From NCBI RefSeq assembly GCF_016862455.1, contig NZ_BOMZ01000015.1, positions 1 through 64,000 of the forward strand: a stretch of DNA of 64,000 nucleotides, in the 5' to 3' direction. The position numbers and the translations under genes were made by a program. This DNA comes from Actinoplanes utahensis (GTDB lineage: Bacteria; Actinomycetota; Actinomycetes; Mycobacteriales; Micromonosporaceae). Within the stretch, counting starts at the first letter, position 1; every line of letters starts with the position of its first letter. A model generated the notes under the pieces. The model searched no databases. It had not been told where the DNA came from and saw nothing but the letters and a program-made list of their open reading frames with translations. Positions 36,420-44,140 of this stretch are shown here, piece by piece.

Positions 36420-38273
36420 ATGGGGCGTACGGAGCGAAACGGTCACGATGGCTCGCTCCGCCTTGCCGGCCGTTACCGCCTGGTGGAGAAACTCGGCACC
36501 GGCGGCATGTCCGTGGTGTGGCGCGGCTACGACGAGATCCTCGGCCGTGACGTCGCCGTCAAGGTGCTCTCGCCACGACTGGCCGAGGACCGTACCTTCC
36601 GGGACCGGCTCCGCCAGGAAGCCCTCGCCGCCGCCCGCCTCTGCCACCCGCACATCACCGGCATCCACGACTTCGGTGAGGCCCCGATCTCGGAGCAGCT
36701 GACCGTCCCCTACGTCGTGATGGAGCTCAACGACGGCGAATCCGTCAGCGCCCGGCTCGGCCGCCAAGGATCCCTCGACTGGCGGGAAGCCGTCCTGATC
36801 ACCGCCGAGATCGCGTCCGCGCTGGCCACCGCCCACGCCCGCGGGCTCGTGCACCGCGACGTCACCCCGGCCAACATCATGCTCACCGGCTCCGGCGCGA
36901 AGATCGTCGACTTCGGGATCTCCGCTGTGGTCGGGCAACGGGACGCCGCCGCCGACGGCAGCCTGCTCGGAACACCCGCCTACCTCGCGCCGGAACGCCT
37001 CGGCGGCGCCTGCGTCCTGCCGGCCACCGACGTCTACGCTCTCGGGCTCCTGCTCTACCGCGCCCTCACCGGCCGGATGCCGTGGCCCGCCGAGAGCACC
37101 GCCGAAGCGTTGCGCGCCCACCTCTACGCCGAACCCGACCCGGTGCCCGAACTCGACGGCATGCCGCCCCTCGTCGCCGACCTGTGCCTGCGCTGCCTGG
37201 CCAAGAGTCCGGCCGATCGTCCCGGAGCCGCCGAAGTGGCCCGCGCCCTGGCCGCGACCGTCGGGGTACGCCCGATCATCCCGCCACTGCGGCCGGAGGA
37301 GAAACGGGAAATGGCGGCGGCCCGCGCGGTGGCCTCGGTGCCGGCTCCCCGCGGGCGGCCGTCCAGCGTGCTGGGGCTGGTGCGCGCCTGTCTCGGCCGG
37401 TCCGCTGCGGGGACGGTACGGCTTCGCGCCGGCCTGCGGATCAGATCCGCCCTGCGGCTCGGCTCGGTACGGCCGCTCGGCGCCGGCCTGTTCCTCGGCG
37501 GGCGGCGGCGAAGATCCGTACCCCCCGAGCTCCTGATCTCGGCCGCCCGCCTGCGGGGAGGCCGGGACCGCAAGCCCGCCATCGCCGCCCTGGCCACGTT
37601 GACCCTGCTCACCGCCACGGTGCTGAGCTGGTCGGCACGCCGTGAGGCGGAGGACGCCGATCAGGGCCGGGCGGCCGCGGCCGGACCCGGTGTCCAAGCC
37701 GTCGCTGCCGGGCCGGACCGGATCCGCTGCACCGTGCGTTACCAGGTGCGGCGGGACTCCGGCGCCGACTTCGAGGCCAGGCTGAGCGTGTCGACCACGG
37801 AGACGTCGGGGTGGCGGATGGAGTTCTCGTTCCCCGGCACGCAACGTCTCAGCGGCACCTCCGGGACGATCACACAGCACGGCCGCCGGGTCGTGGTCGC
37901 GGGCCGGGGGCGGGCTCGTGCGGTCACCCTGCACGGCGGGTACCGGCAGCGGAACCCGTTGCCGTTGTCCTTCGCCCTCAACGGCAGCCCGTGCCGTGCC
38001 GAGGTCCTGGGCGGCACCACCGATGGCTCGACCCTGTCGCCGGCCCTTCCACCGGCTCTTCCACCAGGCCTTCCGCCAGCCCTTCCGCCGTCCGGGGACG
38101 ACTCGGTGAACGCCGCGACGGTGGAGAAGCCGGAGGCCGAGCGCCCCCGCCCGCGGAAACGCCAGCCGTCCCGCGGTGGCGCTCCGCGTCAGCACCACCC
38201 GGCACCCACCGCCACCAGTGCCGATCCGGAGCCCACCGGAAAACGCCCGAACGGTTTCTCGCTGGCCCTGTGA
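36420..38273 (+). CDS. Receptor Ser/Thr protein kinase with CBM2-like ectodomain
   Basis: The 617-residue protein has an N-terminal PknB-type kinase (about 18-275) with the Gly loop LGTGGMSVVW, Lys48 (AVKVL), Glu67, HRD 145-147 with Asn152 (HRDVTPAN, T instead of the usual K), DFG 164-166 and GTPAYLAPE. A proline/arginine-rich linker (about 290-380) leads to one transmembrane helix (about 386-404). The extracellular part (about 435-530) begins and ends with Cys (437, 525) and has GWRMEFSFPGTQRLSG and a terminal FALNGSPC, the pattern of carbohydrate-binding module family 2. A proline-rich tail follows. It may sense polysaccharide; the ligand is unproven. Confidence 0.85.
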   Translation: MGRTERNGHDGSLRLAGRYRLVEKLGTGGMSVVWRGYDEILGRDVAVKVLSPRLAEDRTFRDRLRQEALAAARLCHPHITGIHDFGEAPISEQLTVPYVVMELNDGESVSARLGRQGSLDWREAVLITAEIASALATAHARGLVHRDVTPANIMLTGSGAKIVDFGISAVVGQRDAAADGSLLGTPAYLAPERLGGACVLPATDVYALGLLLYRALTGRMPWPAESTAEALRAHLYAEPDPVPELDGMPPLVADLCLRCLAKSPADRPGAAEVARALAATVGVRPIIPPLRPEEKREMAAARAVASVPAPRGRPSSVLGLVRACLGRSAAGTVRLRAGLRIRSALRLGSVRPLGAGLFLGGRRRRSVPPELLISAARLRGGRDRKPAIAALATLTLLTATVLSWSARREAEDADQGRAAAAGPGVQAVAAGPDRIRCTVRYQVRRDSGADFEARLSVSTTETSGWRMEFSFPGTQRLSGTSGTITQHGRRVVVAGRGRARAVTLHGGYRQRNPLPLSFALNGSPCRAEVLGGTTDGSTLSPALPPALPPGLPPALPPSGDDSVNAATVEKPEAERPRPRKRQPSRGGAPRQHHPAPTATSADPEPTGKRPNGFSLAL

Positions 38274-38278
38274 CAACC

Positions 38279-38427
38279 GTTGACGCCGGGCGGGCCACCT
38301 GCGGTCGACGTCGGGCGGGCAACCGGTGATCGATGTCGGGCGGGCCACCTGCGGTTGACGTCGGGCGGGCAACCGGTGATCGATGTCGGGCGGGCCACCT
38401 GCGGTTGATGCCGGGTGGATCACCGGC
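38279..38427. repeat. Tandem 50-bp repeat (25-bp sub-units)
   Basis: Three head-to-tail copies of a 50-bp unit (units starting 38279, 38328, 38378), each composed of two related 25-bp halves built around GACGTCGGGCGGGC and GATGTCGGGCGGGCC. The last copy has diverged. The block lies between the receptor kinase stop and the SDR start; frames through it are shadows. Confidence 0.9.
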
Positions 38428-38455
38428 GCAACAGTCCGTCGATAGGGTCGAGAAC

Positions 38456-39181
38456 ATGACAAGACTGGCAGTGGTCACCGGAGGTGGCACCGGCATCGGC
38501 AGGGCGACGGCGGGCATGCTCGCCGGCGAAGGCTTCGACGTGATCATCGTCGGTCGCCGGCCCGAGGTGCTCGACGACGCGGTGAAATGGATCGGACCGC
38601 AGGCCACCGCGGTGACCGCGGACGTCTCGGACCCGGCCCAGGTGCCCGCGGTCGTCGAGGCGGTGGCCGGCCGCCCGCTGGATGTGCTCGTCAACAACGC
38701 GGGCGCGTTCCTCGGCGGCGACGAGAGCACCCTCGACGGGGTGGCCGCCCGCTGGCGCGCCAACCTCGACTCGAACGTGCTCACCGCGGTCCTCACCACC
38801 ACCGCACTCCTTCCCAGCCTGCGCCGTCCCGGCGGCAAAATCATCCTCACCAGCTCGATCGCCGCCCAGCGGGGCGGCGGTGGGCCCTACTCCGCGGCCA
38901 AGGCGGCCCTGCACGGCTACGTTCTCGATCTGGCCACCTCCCTCGGCGCGGACGGCATCACCGCGAACGTGATCTCACCCGGTTACGTCACCGACAGCGA
39001 GTTCTTCCTGGGCCGGATGACCCCGGAAGGGCATCAGAAGCGCGTCGACGCCGCCCTGCTCAAACGCGGCGGCACCCCGGACGAGATCGCCGAGGCCGTC
39101 CGCTGGCTGACCGGCCCGGGCGGCGCCTTCGTCACCGGCCAGATCATCAACATCAACGGCGGCTCCGTCCTCGGCCGCTGA
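38456..39181 (+). CDS. Short-chain dehydrogenase/reductase (SDR)
   Basis: The 241-residue classical SDR has TGGGTGIGRA (cofactor loop), NNAGAF, catalytic Ser in LTSSIAAQRG, Y-x-x-x-K in YSAAKAAL and a C-terminal GQIININGG. It is similar in shape to 3-oxoacyl-ACP reductases (FabG-like). The start is ATG 38456, only 28 bases after the tandem repeats, which therefore sit in the promoter or mRNA leader. Substrate unknown. Confidence 0.92.
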   Translation: MTRLAVVTGGGTGIGRATAGMLAGEGFDVIIVGRRPEVLDDAVKWIGPQATAVTADVSDPAQVPAVVEAVAGRPLDVLVNNAGAFLGGDESTLDGVAARWRANLDSNVLTAVLTTTALLPSLRRPGGKIILTSSIAAQRGGGGPYSAAKAALHGYVLDLATSLGADGITANVISPGYVTDSEFFLGRMTPEGHQKRVDAALLKRGGTPDEIAEAVRWLTGPGGAFVTGQIININGGSVLGR

Positions 39182-39243
39182 CCCCGATCTCCGGCCCCTC
39201 ATCCCGGCTGTTCCGCCGCGGCCGGGCGCCCTCTGTCCCGGGT

Positions 39244-39363
39244 GTTCCGTGCCCGGGTGTTTCGTGCCTGGCTGTTCCGTGCCCGGGTGTTTCGTGCCTG
39301 GCTGTTCCGTGCCCGGGTGTTCCGTGCCTGGCCGTTCCGTCACCGGCCGTTTCCTGCCCGGCC
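39244..39363. repeat. Tandem 30-bp repeat (15-bp sub-units)
   Basis: Four 30-bp units (starting 39244, 39274, 39304, 39334) of the form GTTCCGTGCCCGGGT plus GTTTCGTGCCTGGCT; the fourth is diverged. The 15-bp half-unit length keeps all frames open, which produces spurious ORFs. It fills most of the 292-base gap between two convergent genes. Confidence 0.9.
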
Positions 39364-39473
39364 TTCCCGTCCCGGGGCGGGGCAGGAAGGGATCGGTCCC
39401 GGCCAGGCAGGAACAGACCGGCCGCCGCCGCCCGTCACGGGCAGCGGCGGCCGGATCCGCGGCTCGTGGCCTC

Positions 39474-39872
39474 TCATCCCGCACCGCCGGTGAAGCGGCC
39501 CTCGTCCGGACGATTGGCACGGAACCGCAGCCCCGACCAGCGCTCGTCGATCGCGACCTGCCCGCACGGGCGCATGTCGAAGTCGGCGACGATCGGCCAG
39601 AGCGAGTCCCGGTTGATGTCGGCCTTGTTCCCCTTCGGGTAGGCGATCCAGAACGCCGCCGGCTTGTCCAGGTCGGTGCGGTGCTCCTCCAGTTGCTCCC
39701 GCACGCCCGCGGCATCCTCGGCGAACAGCACCGCTGTGCTGGCGGTCGCCAAGCTCCCGGCCTCGCGGACGCCCTCCGGCATCGGGGTGAGCAGGGGCAG
39801 CCGGGCGGGTTCGTTCAGCCAGACGGTCGAGTTCGGCTTGATCAACAGCTTCTCGGCGATCGTTTTCGTCAT
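39474..39872 (-). CDS. Small conserved protein (DUF3052-like)
   Basis: The 132-residue product has MTKTIAEKLLIKPNSTVWLNEP at its start, a middle AVLFAEDAAGVREQLEEH and the block FWIAYPKGNKADINRDSLW followed by DERWSGLRFR. This layout is shared by small actinobacterial proteins related to DUF3052, which have no known activity. The ATG at 39872 is preceded only weakly (GAGGG one base away, GGTGG further off), so the start is less certain than the stop. Confidence 0.65.
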   Translation of the reverse strand: MTKTIAEKLLIKPNSTVWLNEPARLPLLTPMPEGVREAGSLATASTAVLFAEDAAGVREQLEEHRTDLDKPAAFWIAYPKGNKADINRDSLWPIVADFDMRPCGQVAIDERWSGLRFRANRPDEGRFTGGAG

Positions 39873-40210
39873 GCCCTCGACATTTCCACCCCCCACGGCG
39901 ACCGGTCGCCGTCTTCGCCGAACGCACCCCACCCAAGTGCGACCCGGTCGTCTCGTCGAGCCGAGCCGGCCGTCGGCCGGCCCGTCCTGGTGGTGGCCGG
40001 GGTGCGGCCTCTGCCGGCTTGACCCGTCGGCGTGCCGGAACCCGTCGTGCCGCAATCCCACCCGACTTTCGCACCACGTCACCTCCAGCCGATCCCGCTT
40101 GGACGTCCCGGAGCATCGCCGATCCGCACGAAGATCGCCGTGCGCCCTGTGGACAACTCCGGACTGTGGATAAGTCCGGGCTCGGCTTTGCGGACTGATA
40201 GACATGCCGG
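39873..40210. other. Intergenic region before the RecQ-like gene
   Basis: No gene is supported in these 338 bases between the divergent DUF3052-like and RecQ-like genes. It contains two DnaA-box-like nonamers at 40148-40173 (listed separately) and should contain both promoters. Confidence 0.4.
40148..40173 (+). promoter_or_regulatory. Two DnaA-box nonamers upstream of the RecQ-like gene
   Basis: TGTGGACAA (40148-40156) and TGTGGATAA (40165-40173) lie 17 bases apart. The second is the exact complement of the consensus DnaA box TTATCCACA; the first is the complement of TTGTCCACA, the form used in GC-rich actinobacteria. Their positions 37 to 63 bases before the start codon suggest DnaA could affect this promoter. 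Confidence 0.5.
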
Positions 40211-42370
40211 GTGACTGAGACGACACGGATGGCGGCCGGCGAGGCCGAGCGGGCGGCCGTGCGAGAGCGGGCCGAGGAGGTGCTCCGCCGGCTGGCCGGG
40301 GAGCACGCGGTGCTTCGGGAGGACCAGTGGCGGGCGATCGAGGCGCTCACCGTGGACCGCAGGCGGGTGCTCTGCGTGCAGCGCACCGGCTGGGGCAAGT
40401 CGGCGGTCTACTTCGTGGCGACCGCGCTGCTGCGCGGCGGTGACCGGCCGACCGGCCCGACGGTCATCGTGTCCCCACTGCTCGCCCTGATGCGCAACCA
40501 GGTCGACTCCGCCGCCCGCGCCGGCATCCAGGCTCGCACCATCAACTCGGCGAATCTCGACGAGTGGTCCCTGATCGAGCAGGAGATCCGGGCCGGCGAG
40601 GTGGACGTGCTGCTGATCAGCCCGGAGCGGCTCAACAACCCCGACTTCCGGGACAACGTGCTGCCCGGCCTGGCCGGCAGCACCGGCCTGCTCGTGGTCG
40701 ACGAGGCGCACTGTGTCTCCGACTGGGGCCACGACTTCCGCCCCGACTACCGGCGGTTGCGCACCTTCCTGGCCGGGCTCCCGGCGCGCACCCCGGTGCT
40801 CGCCACCACCGCCACGGCCAATGCGCGGGTCACCGCCGACGTCGCCGACCAGCTCGGCGACGCTCTGGTGCTGCGCGGCCCGCTCGAGCGTGACTCGCTG
40901 CGCCTGGCATCTCTGCGCCTGCCGGAGGCCGCGCACCGCCTGGCCTGGCTCGCCGACAATCTGGAGCGGCTCCCGGGTTCCGGCATCGTCTACACACTGA
41001 CCGTCGCCGCGGCCGCCGAGACCGCCGACTTCCTGCGTTCCCGCGGGTTCGAGGTGGCCTCCTACACCGGCCAGGTGGAGGATGCCGAGCGCCGCGCCGC
41101 TGAGCAGGCGCTGCTCACCAACAAGATCAAGGCGCTGATCGCGACCTCGGCGCTCGGCATGGGTTTCGACAAGCCCGACCTCGGGTTCGTCGTGCACCTG
41201 GGCGCCCCGCCGTCGCCGATCGCCTACTACCAGCAGGTCGGCCGGGCCGGCCGGGCCGTCGAGCACGCCGAGGTGGTGCTGCTGCCCGGCCCGGAGGACA
41301 CCGCGATCTGGCGCTATTTCGCCTCCCTCGCCTTCCCGCCCGAGGATCAGGTGCGGGCCGTGCTGTCCCGGCTCTCGGCGTCCCAGCCGATGTCCACGCA
41401 GGCCCTCGAGCCGCTCGTCGATCTCCGCCGCACCAGGCTGGAGCTGATGCTCAAGGTTCTCGACGTGGACGGCGCGGTGCGCCGGACCCGGGGCGGCTGG
41501 CTCGCCACCGGCGAGCCGTGGACCTATGACGAGGCCCGGTTGCGGCGCGTCGCCGAGGCACGGGAGGTCGAGCAGAAAACCATGCTGGAGTACGCCGTGA
41601 CGACCGCCTGCCGGATGGAATTCCTCCGCCGTTGCCTGGACGATCCGGAGGCCGCTCCGTGCGGCCGGTGCGACAACTGTGCCGGCCCGCTGTTCGGGCC
41701 GGAGGTGTCCAGCGCCGCGCTCGCCGCCGCCGAGGCGTTCCTGGGGCGTCCCGGCACCGAGATCGCTCCGAAGAAGATGTGGCCCACCGGCCTGGCCGCC
41801 GTCGGCCTGGGTCTGAAAGGCCGCATCGCTCCCGCCGAGCAGATCGAGCCGGGCCGCGCCATCGGCCGCCTCTCCGACCTGGGCTGGGGCAACCGCCTGC
41901 GAGCCGCGGTCGCGCCCGAGTCCCCGGACGCTCCGATCCCCGCCGATCTGGCCGACGCGGTGGTCGAGGTCCTCAAAGCCTGGGCCAGGGGAGACGATGC
42001 CTGGAAGCAGCGCCCGGCCGCCGTCGTCGCCGTTTATTCACAGCGTCATCCACAACTTATCCACAGCCTTGCCGAGCACATCGCCACTGTCGGCCGACTG
42101 CCCCTGCTCGGTTCCCTGGAGCCGACCGACCCCACGATTCCCGGCGACCTCGGCGCCCACCGAGGCAACAGCGCTCAACGGGTCCGCGCTCTCCATGACG
42201 CCTTCACCGTTCCGCCCGCGCTGGCCGCCCAACTCGCGGACCTTTCCGGCCCGGTCCTGCTGATCGACGACCTGGTCGACTCCGGCTGGACGATGACCCT
42301 GGCCGGGCGTGCCCTCCGCCAGGCCGGCGCTCCCGCCGTCCTGCCCTTGGCCCTCGCCGTCGCCGGCTGA
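40211..42370 (+). CDS. RecQ-like ATP-dependent DNA helicase with C-terminal phosphoribosyltransferase-like domain
   Basis: The 719-residue protein has helicase motifs throughout: LREDQWRAIEAL (motif 0), VQRTGWGKSAVYF (Walker A), VSPLLALM, VVDEAHCVSDWGHDFRPDYRRL (DEAH box), ATTATAN (motif III), SALGMGFDKPDLGFVVHLG and QQVGRAGR (motifs V-VI), then RecQ zinc cysteines (CGRCDNC). Past about residue 500 is an extension ending in VLLIDDLVDSGWTMTLAGRAL, which matches the PRPP-binding signature of ComF-like phosphoribosyltransferases. This fused form is found in actinobacteria; the role of the PRT-like part is unknown. GTG 40211 is the likely start; ATG 40229 is possible. Confidence 0.9.
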   Translation: MTETTRMAAGEAERAAVRERAEEVLRRLAGEHAVLREDQWRAIEALTVDRRRVLCVQRTGWGKSAVYFVATALLRGGDRPTGPTVIVSPLLALMRNQVDSAARAGIQARTINSANLDEWSLIEQEIRAGEVDVLLISPERLNNPDFRDNVLPGLAGSTGLLVVDEAHCVSDWGHDFRPDYRRLRTFLAGLPARTPVLATTATANARVTADVADQLGDALVLRGPLERDSLRLASLRLPEAAHRLAWLADNLERLPGSGIVYTLTVAAAAETADFLRSRGFEVASYTGQVEDAERRAAEQALLTNKIKALIATSALGMGFDKPDLGFVVHLGAPPSPIAYYQQVGRAGRAVEHAEVVLLPGPEDTAIWRYFASLAFPPEDQVRAVLSRLSASQPMSTQALEPLVDLRRTRLELMLKVLDVDGAVRRTRGGWLATGEPWTYDEARLRRVAEAREVEQKTMLEYAVTTACRMEFLRRCLDDPEAAPCGRCDNCAGPLFGPEVSSAALAAAEAFLGRPGTEIAPKKMWPTGLAAVGLGLKGRIAPAEQIEPGRAIGRLSDLGWGNRLRAAVAPESPDAPIPADLADAVVEVLKAWARGDDAWKQRPAAVVAVYSQRHPQLIHSLAEHIATVGRLPLLGSLEPTDPTIPGDLGAHRGNSAQRVRALHDAFTVPPALAAQLADLSGPVLLIDDLVDSGWTMTLAGRALRQAGAPAVLPLALAVAG
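42034..42065 (+). promoter_or_regulatory. DnaA-box cluster inside the RecQ-like gene
   Basis: TTATTCACA (42034-42042), TCATCCACA (42046-42054) and TTATCCACA (42057-42065) lie in the same orientation within 32 bases; the third is the perfect consensus, the first fits TTWTNCACA and the second has one mismatch. The codons used here (TAT TCA CAG CGT CAT CCA CAA CTT) are unusually AT-rich for this gene. Confidence 0.55.
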
Positions 42371-42417
42371 TCCTGGCCCGGCTCCAACCGCCGGCTGATC
42401 CCGGCCCAGCTCCTACC
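42362..42417. repeat. Imperfect 28-bp tandem duplication at the end of the RecQ-like gene
   Basis: The last codons and stop (GCCGGCTGATC...) are repeated once: units 42362-42389 and 42390-42417 differ at only a few positions, so the stop codon context is duplicated outside the gene. Confidence 0.6.
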
Positions 42418-42583
42418 CCACCCGTTTCAGGCCCGCGCCAACCCTGGGGCCACGTCGGCCTGGCCGAGCGGGTGGGGAAGGTCGCTGCCGTGGAAGGCCA
42501 TGGGGATCGGCGGCTCGGTCACGGTGGGGGCGATCCGGCGGCGGAGGGCTTGTGGGGCGGCGGCCTGCCGGACGGCGGTGGGG

Positions 42584-43039
42584 TCAGGATTTGCCGAGGA
42601 TGGCGTTGCGGGTGGGGCGGCGGTCGATCTCCATGAACCGGTGGGCGCCCGCGAGCTCCTCGAAACCGGAGCGGCGGTAGACCTCGTGGGCGTCCTTCGT
42701 GGCCAGCAGGAAACGCTGGATGCCACGGTCGGACAGGTCGGCCAGGATGGTGTCGATCATCCATTTGCCGAGGCCGCGGCCCCGGTGGGTCTCGTCCACG
42801 AACACGTCGCAGATCCAGGCGAAGGTGGCTCCGTCGGTGACCGCGCGGGCGAACGCCACCTGCTCGCCGCCGGCGAAGACCGAGTAGGGGAGGGAGCCTT
42901 CGATCGAGCGGGCCACCAGGTCGTAGGGACGGTTGGCCGCCCAGTACGACTCCTCGGCCAGCCAGCGATGCACCCGGCCGAAGTCGACCCGCTTGGGATC
43001 GGCGGTCAGGAGGTACCCACTCCGTACCTGATCTTCCAT
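42584..43039 (-). CDS. GNAT family N-acetyltransferase
   Basis: The 151-residue protein shows the GNAT fold: YSVFAGGEQVAFARAVTDGATFAWICDVFVDETHRGRGLGKWMIDTIL contains the acetyl-CoA-binding R/Q-x-x-G-x-G/A loop, followed by RFLLATKDAHEVYRRSGFEEL. It resembles the small YjgM/ArsN2-type acetyltransferases. ATG 43039 is preferred because AGGAG lies 5 bases upstream. Substrate unknown. Confidence 0.9.
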   Translation of the reverse strand: MEDQVRSGYLLTADPKRVDFGRVHRWLAEESYWAANRPYDLVARSIEGSLPYSVFAGGEQVAFARAVTDGATFAWICDVFVDETHRGRGLGKWMIDTILADLSDRGIQRFLLATKDAHEVYRRSGFEELAGAHRFMEIDRRPTRNAILGKS

Positions 43040-43084
43040 CAGCACTCCTTCGTCACGTTTCAGCGAGGGGCCGGTCGCATCGTG

Positions 43085-44140
43085 TCATAGCAGCCGATCC
43101 GTAGCGGCAGCGAGGCGCTCCAACCACGGAACGTGACCGCCACCGCCGGGCGCATCGCCCTCGATCGGCCACCGGCGGATCGCGTCCGGGGTGAGGAGTT
43201 CCGCCAGCGAGCGGGAATCGGCGACGCCGGGCGGGTACGGGGCCTGAGCGCTGAAGGACGGCACCTCGGTGGTGTAGACGGGTGACTGCGCCAGCTCCAG
43301 CGACGACCGGGCCGTCGAGGGTTCGGTGCGCAGTGCCACACGCTGCAGCATCGGCCGTAGGTGCATGCCGTCGAGCTCGGCCAGCAGCACCGCGTCGTAG
43401 AGGTCCTTCATCGCCGACACCCCATGTGTCTCCTGGTCGGCGGCGAGCCAGTGGAGTTTCCACGCCAGGGACAGTTCGCGGCTCGCCGTCCACAGGCCGA
43501 CGGGCGGTTGTCCGCCGGCCCGCGGCACCGCCGTGCACACCGGCGGCTCGGGCAGGCGTTCGCCGATGGTGAGGTCGAGTTGTACGGCGCCGTTCTCCCC
43601 GTCGGCCGCCTTCCAGGGAATCCGGAGCCGGATCCGGCCGCCTTCCGCGCCGGGCTCGTACTCGGCGTAGTCCCAGTCGTGTTCGGATTCGATCTGTTCG
43701 GTGTGAAAGGCGAGGCCGTCATCGGTCCGGGGACGAGCCGCGATCAGGAGGGGAAGCAGTTCATCCACGTAGTCCCACGGTTCGGGGGCCTCCGCGGCGG
43801 TGGCCCAGTGCAGGTCCTCCGGCGGCAGGCGCGGTTTCCAGCCGCCGGTGTCGAAATTCTCGAACTCCCAGATCTCGTTGCGGGCCGCCCCGTGTGCCAC
43901 CTCCGGCCACAGTTGCACGGCCGCGACACGGTCAACGTACGGGTAAGGGTTCAGATCGTTGCGTGGTTCCCAGGGCGGATGCCAGGCGATCCAGTCGAGG
44001 TCGGCGGGTGGGCGGGCCGCGTCGCCGACCCAGGCCGGCATCGTCATGCTGCCGCGAAGCACCAGCACGTGGGCCCACTCCGACTCGGCGATCAGGGTCA
44101 GCACGTGGTCGAGGGCGGCCCGGTGCGCGAACCCGGTCAT
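43085..44140 (-). CDS. AbiEii-like nucleotidyltransferase family protein (paralogue B)
   Basis: The 351-residue protein has a nucleotidyltransferase-like core: LVLRGSMTMPAWVGDAARPPADLDWIAW contains the G-S and D-x-D motif of the fold (GSM...DLD), then SRELSLAWKLHWL and a KDLYDAVLLAEL helix, as in AbiEii/AbiGii toxin-type proteins. It has an insert of about 75 residues (about 145-220) and a longer C-terminus than the paralogue upstream. ATG 44140 overlaps that gene's stop (ATGA), so the two are co-translated. It may modify RNA or a protein; the typical cognate antitoxin AbiEi is not adjacent. Confidence 0.7.
   Translation of the reverse strand: MTGFAHRAALDHVLTLIAESEWAHVLVLRGSMTMPAWVGDAARPPADLDWIAWHPPWEPRNDLNPYPYVDRVAAVQLWPEVAHGAARNEIWEFENFDTGGWKPRLPPEDLHWATAAEAPEPWDYVDELLPLLIAARPRTDDGLAFHTEQIESEHDWDYAEYEPGAEGGRIRLRIPWKAADGENGAVQLDLTIGERLPEPPVCTAVPRAGGQPPVGLWTASRELSLAWKLHWLAADQETHGVSAMKDLYDAVLLAELDGMHLRPMLQRVALRTEPSTARSSLELAQSPVYTTEVPSFSAQAPYPPGVADSRSLAELLTPDAIRRWPIEGDAPGGGGHVPWLERLAAATDRLL

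Noticed and set aside
38279..38427. Possible CRISPR array
   Set aside because: The units are directly adjacent, with no unique spacers, and no cas genes are present.
38975..39715. A minus-strand frame with PGTEQ-type repeats
   Set aside because: The repeats come from the 15-base tandem repeat, which keeps any frame open; the frame also overlaps a real SDR gene.
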